Source: Candidatus Pollutiaquabacter sp. (lineage in GTDB: Bacteria; Bacteroidota; Bacteroidia; AKYH767-A; 2013-40CM-41-45). Taken from it: DNA of 59,296 bases. The stretch spans positions 1 to 59,296 of the forward strand of contig CANIAS010000010.1 of NCBI GenBank assembly GCA_947465495.1. Reading direction: 5' to 3'. Made by a program: the position numbers and the translations under genes. This document shows positions 10,796-18,699 of the stretch, piece by piece; within the stretch, counting starts at the first letter, position 1, and each line of letters starts with the position of its first letter. The notes below the pieces were generated by a model. The model did no database searches. It was given only the letters and a program-made list of their open reading frames with translations, and was not told the DNA's origin.

Positions 10796-10803
10796 CAAAA
10801 ATA
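10796..10803 (-). promoter_or_regulatory. Predicted -7 promoter box of the MBOAT operon
   Basis: Read on the minus strand the box is TATTTTTG, an exact match to the Bacteroidota sigma-ABfr consensus TAnnTTTG. Nineteen bases upstream lies TTCG (10823-10826), close to the -33 TTTG. Predicted transcription would begin near 10789, giving a leader of about 43 bases before the MBOAT ATG. Confidence 0.45.
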
Positions 10804-10901
10804 AGAAAATACTCGGAGCCGACGAATGGCGGCAGAGGGAATAAGAGCGCCCTTAGCGGAGCTAGAATTACAGAGGAACGTTTACTGAATCAACTACCCG
10901 A

Positions 10902-11312
10902 TTAAACCTGCTTAACCAAACGCGAGGCCAGGTAAGACATTGGAAGATAAGCAAGCACCAAATCCAGCATCGTAAACCAGCGTGGTGCAGGCACCATGAA
11001 AACCATGGAAATACCTCCTAATAGGAACCATCCACCGATAACGAACGCCAATCGTTGCTTGCGTGTCACCGCCAGGGATGCGGTGACAAAGGCTCCGGCA
11101 AAAGTACCTACAGCGTGAGCGAGAAAAGGTGCCAAAAAATGAATCGGTTGAAATAAGGACATCGTAGCCGCAAGACCTTCTGGCGTAGAAACATTCGCCC
11201 CTTCCGGCAAGGTAATAAGCGTTCCGTTGATTTGAAGCAGCGCCATGTTGACAATGCTGCCGGCAAGCACACCTGCTATGACGGCAAATATATTTTTAAG
11301 TGTCGGATTCAT
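10902..11312 (-). CDS. Small four-helix membrane protein of unknown function
   Basis: The 136-residue protein has four clear hydrophobic segments: FAVIAGVLAGSIVNMALLQ, the HFLAPFLAHAVGTFAGAFVTASLAV region, LAFVIGGWFLLGGISMVFMV and MLDLVLAYLPMSYLASRLV. I recognise it only as the kind of small conserved membrane protein common in Bacteroidota; no catalytic motif is seen. It stands alone, 96 bases from the aldolase gene, and is preceded by A/T-rich sequence. The 155-base space downstream of it, before the MBOAT gene, has only the promoter described above and an imperfect 20-base repeat. Confidence 0.7.
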   Translation of the reverse strand: MNPTLKNIFAVIAGVLAGSIVNMALLQINGTLITLPEGANVSTPEGLAATMSLFQPIHFLAPFLAHAVGTFAGAFVTASLAVTRKQRLAFVIGGWFLLGGISMVFMVPAPRWFTMLDLVLAYLPMSYLASRLVKQV

Positions 11313-11408
11313 TTCTTTTTGATTTCTGATGCGCTAACATACGAAGGAAAAAGAATTTATCGAAAAAACTACTCGAGTACACAACGCCATGCCTAACCCT
11401 CAGTCGAC

Positions 11409-12002
11409 CTACTCAATTCTATGAGCTAAGAGGACAGCAGTTGCATCTGATAAATTGCTGCCAAAACACAAAATTCCTTCCTTATGACCTCCCATCACGA
11501 TCATGCGGTCAGCAGATAGATTTGAATCCAAAAACAATCGCCCAACTTCGGCGGCCATGCCAGGTGTTCCGTAGGGAATGGCCTCCGAGGTAGTAGGCAC
11601 TACCCCTTTCAATCGCGACCACAACCCAAGATGATGAACATGTATCACCGCTTTCACGTCCATCGCAGACTCATACACAGCAGCATGTGTCAAGGATTCG
11701 GAAGAAGCCACGGTGCCACCTGTACAACGTAAGCGATTAGTGCTAAAATTCCATGCATGAACCATGGCAAAATGTTGGGCAGACAATATTGGCAGGTGAC
11801 CGGTGGAGGAGCCGGTGATCATGAATTCCTTGCTGTTTATACGTACACTTATATTTCCAAAACCAATTCCATCAGGATACACTCCGATTAAATTCTTCTT
11901 TAAAAGCAACTGGCGATATTGATTGATTTCATGCATCGCGGAATTTTCCGGCAAAACGGACTCAAGCCAGTCTGCATCAAATTTTATATACCCCTCTTCC
12001 AT
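11409..12002 (-). CDS. Class II aldolase/adducin family protein, probable methylthioribulose-phosphate enzyme
   Basis: The 197-residue protein has the class II aldolase fold. Visible features are GNISVRI (phosphate-binding loop), TGSSTGHLP, the ASSESLTHAAVYE segment with the probable catalytic Glu, the zinc-binding HVHH pair, and a third histidine in MGGHKEGILCFG. It begins one base after the stop of mtnA, so the two are almost certainly co-transcribed. That context points to the step after MtnA: either dehydration of 5-methylthioribulose-1-phosphate (MtnB) or its cleavage to DHAP and methylthioacetaldehyde (Ald2 of the DHAP shunt). The sequence alone does not decide, and no mtnC or mtnD is present in the window. 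Confidence 0.8.
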   Translation of the reverse strand: MEEGYIKFDADWLESVLPENSAMHEINQYRQLLLKKNLIGVYPDGIGFGNISVRINSKEFMITGSSTGHLPILSAQHFAMVHAWNFSTNRLRCTGGTVASSESLTHAAVYESAMDVKAVIHVHHLGLWSRLKGVVPTTSEAIPYGTPGMAAEVGRLFLDSNLSADRMIVMGGHKEGILCFGSNLSDATAVLLAHRIE

Positions 12003-12003
12003 A

Positions 12004-13113
12004 CTAACGTTGGTGCTCGGGATAAAGTGTCAATAATCCTTCCCGTGATGCTGCACACATTCCACGCTCAGTAATCAAGGCTGTAATGAGACGAGCTGGT
12101 GTTACATCAAACGCATAATTCATGGCAGGACTATTTTCTGGTGTAATCAAAATTCGCTTGATTTCGCCGTCACTCATTCCTTCCACGTATTTCACTTCAT
12201 CACCGCTACGTTCTTCAATCGGAATTTCAGTCAGACCATTGCTCAATTCCCAATCAATGGTGGATGAAGGAAGTGCTACATAACATGGTATATTATTATC
12301 GAATGCAGCCAGTGCTTTAAGGTATGTACCAACCTTGTTGGCAACATCACCGGTTGCGGTGGTGCGGTCCGAACCAACAATCACCATATCCACCATTCCG
12401 TGCTGCATCAAGTGTCCGCCAACATTGTCGGATATGATTGTATGCGGTACACCTTGTTGTCCAAGTTCCCAGGCGGTAAGACTTGCACCCTGATTTCTAG
12501 GACGGGTCTCGTCAACCCAAACATGCACATCAATACCTTTTTCATGAGCCGCATAAATGGGCGCCAGCGCAGTGCCAAAATCGACGAAAGCTAGCCATCC
12601 TGCATTGCAATGGGTAAGAATATTGACAACATCTCCCCGCTTACGTTGACTGATTTGTACTATCAGCGCGGCGCCATGTTCGCCAATTTGATAGCAACTT
12701 GCAGCATCCAAATCAGCGATTTCGTTTGCTGTTTTGAATGCCAATGCTACCAATTCTTCTTTAGTGCTAGCGGATCGCAAGGCATCCAGTTGCACGTGAA
12801 CCGCCCAGGCAAGATTCTTGGCGGTGGGACGGGTGTCTAAAAGCGTTGCAGCAGATTTTTCCAACTGGCTAAAATAGGCAGATTCGTCCTGCAACTCGAG
12901 GGTAGCCAAATACATACCATAGCCAGCAGCTGCACCAATTAAGCCGGCACCACGTACATGCATATCACGAATGGCGACCTCTACATCATGTACAGAACGT
13001 AATTCCTCCAATAAAAAACGATGCGGCAACGAGCGCTGATCGATTACATTAATACAACGATGATCTGCTTGATTCACCCAAATGGTTCGATAATGATGGC
13101 CGCTGACGTTCAT
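12004..13113 (-). CDS. mtnA: S-methyl-5-thioribose-1-phosphate isomerase
   Basis: MtnA isomerises methylthioribose-1-phosphate to methylthioribulose-1-phosphate in salvage of methylthioadenosine. The 369-residue protein shows the family N-terminus (YRTIWVNQA, NVIDQRSLPH), DMHVRGAGLIGAAAGYG, the active-site cysteine in LTHCNAGWLA, VWVDETRPRNQGASLTAWEL and the catalytic aspartate in IVGSDRTTATGDVANKVGTY. The start is ATG at 13113. A TTG seven codons upstream (13134) would lie inside an exact TAnnTTTG promoter box, so it is rejected. The gene is divergent from metF, another methyl/methionine-cycle gene, which fits a shared sulfur-amino-acid theme. Confidence 0.95.
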   Translation of the reverse strand: MNVSGHHYRTIWVNQADHRCINVIDQRSLPHRFLLEELRSVHDVEVAIRDMHVRGAGLIGAAAGYGMYLATLELQDESAYFSQLEKSAATLLDTRPTAKNLAWAVHVQLDALRSASTKEELVALAFKTANEIADLDAASCYQIGEHGAALIVQISQRKRGDVVNILTHCNAGWLAFVDFGTALAPIYAAHEKGIDVHVWVDETRPRNQGASLTAWELGQQGVPHTIISDNVGGHLMQHGMVDMVIVGSDRTTATGDVANKVGTYLKALAAFDNNIPCYVALPSSTIDWELSNGLTEIPIEERSGDEVKYVEGMSDGEIKRILITPENSPAMNYAFDVTPARLITALITERGMCAASREGLLTLYPEHQR

Positions 13114-13131
13114 TAAACTATACTTAGCTTC

Positions 13132-13139
13132 CAAATATA
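13132..13139 (-). promoter_or_regulatory. mtnA: Predicted -7 promoter box of mtnA and the aldolase gene
   Basis: On the minus strand this reads TATATTTG, exactly TAnnTTTG. A TTG (13163-13165) lies 23 bases upstream, slightly further than the usual 19-21. Transcription would begin near 13125, giving a leader of about 12 bases. The box overlaps the alternative TTG start and so supports the shorter reading of mtnA. Confidence 0.5.
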
Positions 13140-13227
13140 CGGCTATTGCCGCGATGAAGATTCAATTGCCTGACTCCTAAACTGACCATTACCATTTACC
13201 CGATTTTTCCGATATTCGTATCGATTT

Positions 13228-14184
13228 ATGAAAGTCACCGAACATCTCCGGAACGCCAAAGGCAAAACCCTTTTTTCCGTCGAAATCCTTCCTCCGCTCA
13301 AAGGCAAAGGCATTCAGAGTATTTATGACATCCTTGACCCCATCATGGATTTCAAGCCAGCCTTTGTTGACGTGACCTACCATCGGGAAGAATACATTTA
13401 TAAAAAGCACCCCAACGGATTGCTTGAAAAAATTTCGATGCGTAAACGCCCGGGGACTGTCGGTATCTGTGCTGCTATCATCAATCATTATAAAGTAGAC
13501 ACGGTGCCTCACATCATTTGCGGTGGATTTTCAAAAGAAGAAACTGAAAACGCGTTGATTGATCTGAGCTTTCTGGGCATCGACAATGTGTTGCTTCTAC
13601 GGGGCGATGCCATCAAGTCCGAACAAGCTTTCGAACCACATCCGATGGGCCACCACTACGCTCTGGATCTTGTACAACAGGTCGTTAGCATGAATAAAGG
13701 CAGGTACCTTGATGAAGATCTCAAAGATGTCAGTCCATCCAGCTTTTGCATTGGAGTAGCCGGATATCCGGAAAAACATTTCGAGGCTCCTAACCTCACC
13801 AAAGACCTCACGTTCTTAAAAGCCAAGATTGATGCCGGCGCCGATTACATTGTCACACAAATGTTCTTCGACAATCAGAAGTATTTCGACTTCGTCGAAT
13901 TATGCAGAAAAAATAATATCAACGTGCCGATTATCCCGGGCATCAAACCAATCACCTCATCCAAACAGCTGACGGTATTGCCGAAAATTTTCCACGTAGA
14001 TATTCCGCAGGGACTGATTGATGCGGTGGAAGGCTGCAAATCGGAAAAAGACGTCAAACAAGTTGGCATCGAGTGGTGCATCCAGCAATCGAAAGAGCTG
14101 ATGGCCGCCGGTGTTCCATGCTTGCACTACTATACGATGGGCAATGCTGACATCACTTGCCGCATCGCAGAAAAGGTTTTTTAA
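13228..14184 (+). CDS. metF: Methylenetetrahydrofolate reductase
   Basis: MetF reduces 5,10-methylene-THF to 5-methyl-THF for methionine synthesis. The 318-residue protein is a single TIM-barrel domain. The conserved glutamate is in LFSVEILPPLKGKG, the flavin and folate region shows FVDVTYH and NVLLLRGDA, and FITQMFFD-like DYIVTQMFFDNQKYFDF is followed by VPIIPGIKPI. The last motif CLHYYTMGN is also typical. The gene is transcribed divergently from mtnA and converges on ribE, with 8 bases between the stops. Confidence 0.96.
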   Translation: MKVTEHLRNAKGKTLFSVEILPPLKGKGIQSIYDILDPIMDFKPAFVDVTYHREEYIYKKHPNGLLEKISMRKRPGTVGICAAIINHYKVDTVPHIICGGFSKEETENALIDLSFLGIDNVLLLRGDAIKSEQAFEPHPMGHHYALDLVQQVVSMNKGRYLDEDLKDVSPSSFCIGVAGYPEKHFEAPNLTKDLTFLKAKIDAGADYIVTQMFFDNQKYFDFVELCRKNNINVPIIPGIKPITSSKQLTVLPKIFHVDIPQGLIDAVEGCKSEKDVKQVGIEWCIQQSKELMAAGVPCLHYYTMGNADITCRIAEKVF

Positions 14185-14192
14185 TCCATCAA

Positions 14193-14777
14193 TTACTTTT
14201 CCATCATCCGGGCTACATACTTCCCGATGATATCAAATTCGAGATTCACCGTATCGCCTACACACATGGCATGAAATACCGTATGGTGATACGTGTATGG
14301 AATAATCGTGACAGAAAAAAGTCCATGTGACGATTCAACCACAGTCAAGCTCACCCCGTTCACACAAATAGATCCTTTGGGAACTGTCACCTGACCACAC
14401 GCTGGATCATAGCTAAAGAAATAGTTCCAGCTTCCATCGCGCTCTTCTATTTTTAAAACCTTGGCGGTAGTATCAACGTGTCCTTGCACGATATGCCCAT
14501 CCAGCCGATCGCCCAATTTCATGCATCGCTCCAAGTTGACTGCATCCCCTTTCTTCCAATCGCCAATATCGGTGCGACGAAGAGTTTCCTCCACGGCCAC
14601 AACTTCATAGCAATCACCTTCAACCTTAACAACCGTCAAACATACTCCGTTATGCGCGACACTTTGGTCTACTTTCAACTCACCAGCAATCACCGACTTG
14701 ATGACTATTCGCGCATTCGACCCTTCGTGGAGCACGGAAACAATGGTTCCGATGGTTTCTACAATACCTGTGAACAT
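14193..14777 (-). CDS. ribE: Riboflavin synthase (alpha subunit)
   Basis: Riboflavin synthase dismutates two 6,7-dimethyl-8-ribityllumazines. The 194-residue protein shows the two lumazine-binding repeats. The first begins MFTGIVETIGTI with SVAHNGVCLTVV, and the second has GHIVQGHVDTTAKVL and GSICVNGVSLTVV. Length and start are normal for the family. It lies 37 bases downstream of the large gliding-type protein gene and may be part of the mqnC operon. No FMN riboswitch was recognised upstream. Confidence 0.95.
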   Translation of the reverse strand: MFTGIVETIGTIVSVLHEGSNARIVIKSVIAGELKVDQSVAHNGVCLTVVKVEGDCYEVVAVEETLRRTDIGDWKKGDAVNLERCMKLGDRLDGHIVQGHVDTTAKVLKIEERDGSWNYFFSYDPACGQVTVPKGSICVNGVSLTVVESSHGLFSVTIIPYTYHHTVFHAMCVGDTVNLEFDIIGKYVARMMEK

Positions 14778-14814
14778 ACCTGATTAAATTAACTACGTAT
14801 TACGACCTTATACC

Positions 14815-17463
14815 TTATTTCAGGGAACCGATCAATTCAATAGTTCCGTGCAAGTCAGCAGTCTCAACGCCATTCAGACGATAGAAATTAACCTTGCACG
14901 TATAATAATAAACACCATCCGAACAGGGGTTTCCTGACTTTTGATCTTTGCCATCCCAATTTATGTCCTTATCGGTGGTGTGGAAGACCAGCGTTCCCCA
15001 TCGATTATAAATGTTCAAGTCAATGTCTTTGACATTTCGATAAGGCGGACAATTGGTTTGCTGCAAATCCTGCGATGTGGTGACATCGCAAGGATGGAAG
15101 AAATCATTATTGCCATCACCATTTGGTGTAAAGACCGATGGAAGTACATATTGACGACAAGAATCAACGCATACTTCTACTGGTTGTAATGATTCGTTGC
15201 CGACATCATCGATTGCCGTGACCTTGTAACAACCCGTCAACGAATTGATATCGCTGTGTATGTACGTAGTATCTGTAGGATTCAATACAGAATCTATTCG
15301 CTCGTATCCAGCCGTAGGACTCGGAGCATAATAAATATAATATTTCACTACATCATCTGCGCAAGAATTGTTGGGATCCGTCCAAATAAGTTCATTCAGC
15401 TCATCCGCACAAGAGGTAATTACGTTCAGTAGCGGTGCACAGGGAGGCTCATTATCAATAGGGATTCCACACACTTGCTGTGAGCGATTGAGAATCGGAT
15501 CTACAAAACCAGGGAATGTGTACGCTCCAACACTGCGTACATAATAACAATAAGACGTACCATTCACGAGGTTACTATCGATGTACTGAAGCCCAGCTAC
15601 GGTAGCAACAGAATCGAATTGCCCACTTACAGGATTCAGTCGGTAAATATCGAAACGGTTGTTACTCCAAGGAACATGCACCTCCCAGGTAAGCAACAGC
15701 TTACGATCCATCGGGTCTATTGAAAGGAAAATACTGGAGGCATCAGTAGAAGAGCCTTTCAAGCGAGAGATTCCGTTGTCATTGTACCAAAGTTCTACGG
15801 TATAGGAATGTGCGTCAACCTGCGTATCGCGCAAGGTATCGATGACTAAAGTATCGTTCAAATCATTTAGGATGGAAAAAAGTGTCGGTGCTCCTGCGAA
15901 AAAACCAGTAGAATGGTACACCTTGTATTCATAGGGCGGAGGAAATAGTATTGTATCCAATTCGTTAGGCTTGCTCCAAGCAATGTAGAGAGAACCGTTA
16001 GAGACACTCGTGGTGCGAACATCAACGTTAGTAATGACTGGCAAGTCTTTTTTCAAGGTGGAGCAGGCTTGAGGCGACGCGCAACTCTCCGAACCATCAG
16101 CATACACCGCGCTGACGATGTAACAATATTCCACACCAATCACCAATCCGGCCCCGAAATTATCGTCCACAAAATGAACGGAAGTTGCACCAAGTGTGGT
16201 ATCCAAAAATTGGTATCCAGAATATGCTGGTGCGCCATTATCGCACGGACAAGGAATAGTTCCAGGGTAGGATCCATTCCGTCGATAGATACGATACCCT
16301 ATCACATTGGAACAATTCGTGAGCGTCCAATTCAATTCAATCGTACTGCCGACTGAGACTGCCGTCAACGTATCGGGCGCAGGACCATAAATGTGAATGA
16401 AAACTCCCTTAAGACTCACCAAACTGACAGAATCAAATGGCACGATATCCTGCGCTTTGAACTGGACATAATATGGTTGACGACGAACCAGCGAGCACGT
16501 GGTGGCCCAGTTGAAATTCGAAATGGCCGTATCATTATTTGATTGCACGGCAGTGAATGTGGCAGAATCCATCACTTCAAATGGTCCACCAGTGGCAGAT
16601 AGAACGACTCGGTTTCCGTCCGGATCAATCGCAACTACATCAAAATTTAATGTATCCCCGGCAACGATACACGTATCCGAAAGCGGCTCGAATTCAGGGG
16701 GATGATTATTGCAATCGCTAATTAAAATCTGCATATCGCGGGTTACATAACCAAGGTTGACACCATTTCGCCAGGACACAATTTTGAATGCGACGTTGTA
16801 TTCACCCGGAAATACAGGAGCATCCCAGATAAGATCGCCCGTATAAGCGTCCAGACTGAATGAAGTGGAAGCGATTGGTGTACTATAACCTGGGATAGGC
16901 AATCCATTGGTACCACGGCAGACTGTAAGCTCGTAGGAAAGACTATCACCATCTGGATCGTATGCGTTTGGATTGTGAATAAACGTACGTCCTACACAGC
17001 CATCGTCAATTGGCGGATAGGTTAGCACCGGAGAGTTATTGGGGAACCGATAAGGATCAATGATCAGTACCGACTCCACATAAAATGGCACGTCAACAGA
17101 ATTGGGGATATTGACGACACCTTCATTGCGATTGGGATCTTCAAAACGGATCACATAAGTACCATTTCCCGGGTAGGTATGGTAATTAACGTAAACGTTT
17201 TTACTGATGTCATTACCCAGATTTACTTTGGATGACCGGTAAAATACCGCATAAGGAGTATTATCCCCATAATAGACAGAATCGAGCGATGGACGATCGG
17301 CCTGTACACTGCTCGTACGCGTGTAGGTGATGATGGTAATCTTATAAGTCAGTGCCGGAAACGGTCCAACGTACTCGAACGTAATCTCCCCGGCTCGGTT
17401 GTGCGTAGCTTGTGCTGCGGTGGCAACAAATAATAAAAGTACAAGTAGCAGCAGTCGTTGCAT
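14815..17463 (-). CDS. Large secreted protein with gliding-motility-associated C-terminal (T9SS type B) domain
   Basis: The 882-residue protein has a signal peptide (MQRLLLLVLLLFVATAAQA) followed by THNRAGEITFEYVG, an N-terminus shared by many large Bacteroidota surface proteins. Several fibronectin-III-like segments follow (AVSVGSTIELNWTLTNCS..., SNGSLYIAWSKP, LNELIWTDPN) with paired cysteines. The end is a CHU_C/gliding-type sorting domain: LPSVFTPNGDGNNDFFHP, IYNRWGTLVFHTTD, WDGKDQKSGNPCSDGVYYYTCKV. It should be exported by T9SS. Its start codon lies 3 bases after the mqnC stop, so the two are co-transcribed, though no functional link is known. Confidence 0.88.
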   Translation of the reverse strand: MQRLLLLVLLLFVATAAQATHNRAGEITFEYVGPFPALTYKITIITYTRTSSVQADRPSLDSVYYGDNTPYAVFYRSSKVNLGNDISKNVYVNYHTYPGNGTYVIRFEDPNRNEGVVNIPNSVDVPFYVESVLIIDPYRFPNNSPVLTYPPIDDGCVGRTFIHNPNAYDPDGDSLSYELTVCRGTNGLPIPGYSTPIASTSFSLDAYTGDLIWDAPVFPGEYNVAFKIVSWRNGVNLGYVTRDMQILISDCNNHPPEFEPLSDTCIVAGDTLNFDVVAIDPDGNRVVLSATGGPFEVMDSATFTAVQSNNDTAISNFNWATTCSLVRRQPYYVQFKAQDIVPFDSVSLVSLKGVFIHIYGPAPDTLTAVSVGSTIELNWTLTNCSNVIGYRIYRRNGSYPGTIPCPCDNGAPAYSGYQFLDTTLGATSVHFVDDNFGAGLVIGVEYCYIVSAVYADGSESCASPQACSTLKKDLPVITNVDVRTTSVSNGSLYIAWSKPNELDTILFPPPYEYKVYHSTGFFAGAPTLFSILNDLNDTLVIDTLRDTQVDAHSYTVELWYNDNGISRLKGSSTDASSIFLSIDPMDRKLLLTWEVHVPWSNNRFDIYRLNPVSGQFDSVATVAGLQYIDSNLVNGTSYCYYVRSVGAYTFPGFVDPILNRSQQVCGIPIDNEPPCAPLLNVITSCADELNELIWTDPNNSCADDVVKYYIYYAPSPTAGYERIDSVLNPTDTTYIHSDINSLTGCYKVTAIDDVGNESLQPVEVCVDSCRQYVLPSVFTPNGDGNNDFFHPCDVTTSQDLQQTNCPPYRNVKDIDLNIYNRWGTLVFHTTDKDINWDGKDQKSGNPCSDGVYYYTCKVNFYRLNGVETADLHGTIELIGSLK

Positions 17464-17466
17464 TGA

Positions 17467-18591
17467 TCAGTAATTGATGACTTGTTGTTCCATCGTGGCA
17501 GGCATCTCACGGTATTCAAACTGCTGATTACGCAAACGCGGTTGATATCCCGCTTCTCGGATGGCTTGCTGAATTCCGTTGGAGGTGAATCGATGTGGCG
17601 CACCAGCCACTGATACGACATTCTCTTCGATCATGATGGAACCGAAATCGTTGGCTCCGCCGTGGAGACAAAGTTGTGCGATTTCCTTTCCCACGGTCAA
17701 CCAACTTGCCTGAATGTTTGGAATATTGGGCAATAAAATACGCGACACCGCAAGCATGCGGATATACTCTTCGCCGGTCACATTATTGTTTACTCCTTTG
17801 ATGCGCGACAGCAATGTTCCTTCGTCTTGAAACGGCCACGGAATAAATGAAACAAAACCTTTTGCGCCATCAGGTTTCTCAGACTGCACTTCTCGCAGCG
17901 CAACAATATGCTGGAAACGTTCTTCCAATGTTTCGATATGGCCAAACATCATTGTAGCGGAAGTAGTTAGACCGACCTGATGCGCCGCACGCATTACATC
18001 CAGCCATTCGCGACCGGAACATTTACCTTTAGAAATAAGTCGACGCACCCGATCACTTAATATTTCAGCGCCTGCACCCGGTAATGAATCGAGTCCAGCT
18101 TCTTTTAGCGCAAGTAGTACTTCCGTGTGCGATTTTCCCTCTAGTTTGGCGATGTGAGCTATTTCCGGTGGTCCAAGCGAATGCAGCTTCAGGGTCGGAT
18201 ACAATCGTTTTAATTCACGGAAAAGATCTACATAAAATGAAAGTCCTAGATCCGGATGATGCCCACCTTGTAGCAACAGCTGCTCCCCTCCGTAGCGAAA
18301 GGTCTCTTCAATCTTTGTCTTGTACTGTTCGATGGTCGTGATGTAAGCCTCCGCATGACCGGGGATGCGATAGAAGTTGCAGAATTTGCAATTCGCAATA
18401 CAGACGTTGGTGGTATTCACATTTCGATCGATGATCCAAGTGACAATGCGTTCTGGATGCAACCTCATACGAATTGTATGTGCCACGTCCATGAGTTCAG
18501 CCGTTGGGGCATTCAAGAAGAGGAATTGACCCTCTTCGGCCGTTAGGAAGTCGGCGGCAAGAGCTTTTTTGAAAAGAGCAGCTGTATTCAT
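17467..18591 (-). CDS. mqnC: Cyclic dehypoxanthinyl futalosine synthase (radical SAM, menaquinone pathway)
   Basis: MqnC is a radical SAM enzyme of the futalosine route to menaquinone. The 374-residue protein has the iron-sulfur motif C-x3-C-x2-C in NTTNVCIANCKFCNFYR near residue 65, preceded by IVTWIIDRNVN. Later signatures are GGEQLLLQGGHHPDLGL, HSLGPPEI, LDSLPGAGAEILSDRVR, TTSATMMFGH, FIPWPFQ, and ANDFGSIMIEENVV. The paralogue MqnE is less likely because of the LPGAGAEIL and FIPWPF patterns. It is divergent from the leucyl aminopeptidase gene, with about 108 bases between the preferred start codons. Other mqn genes are not in the window. Confidence 0.9.
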   Translation of the reverse strand: MNTAALFKKALAADFLTAEEGQFLFLNAPTAELMDVAHTIRMRLHPERIVTWIIDRNVNTTNVCIANCKFCNFYRIPGHAEAYITTIEQYKTKIEETFRYGGEQLLLQGGHHPDLGLSFYVDLFRELKRLYPTLKLHSLGPPEIAHIAKLEGKSHTEVLLALKEAGLDSLPGAGAEILSDRVRRLISKGKCSGREWLDVMRAAHQVGLTTSATMMFGHIETLEERFQHIVALREVQSEKPDGAKGFVSFIPWPFQDEGTLLSRIKGVNNNVTGEEYIRMLAVSRILLPNIPNIQASWLTVGKEIAQLCLHGGANDFGSIMIEENVVSVAGAPHRFTSNGIQQAIREAGYQPRLRNQQFEYREMPATMEQQVINY

Positions 18592-18699
18592 TTTTTGTTG
18601 GATAGACTAAGTACCATAATCAACCGTAATTCCGTCTTAATGTTTAGTGCTATCAGGCGGAAAATGAGTATTTTTCCGCCTCTAAATTTACAAACTTCC

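Noticed and set aside
10760-10841. Two imperfect copies of a roughly 20-base segment (around ATGAATTGCCGCAGAGG and ACGAATGGCGGCAGAGG), 62 bases apart
   Set aside because: Only two copies with several mismatches and no palindrome; not enough for a repeat family or array.
13114-13134. TTG start for mtnA
   Set aside because: It lies inside an exact TAnnTTTG box and gives a non-standard N-terminus.
18595-18699. TTG-initiated extension of the leucyl aminopeptidase by 35 residues
   Set aside because: The extension is not family-like and covers the mqnC/aminopeptidase promoter space.
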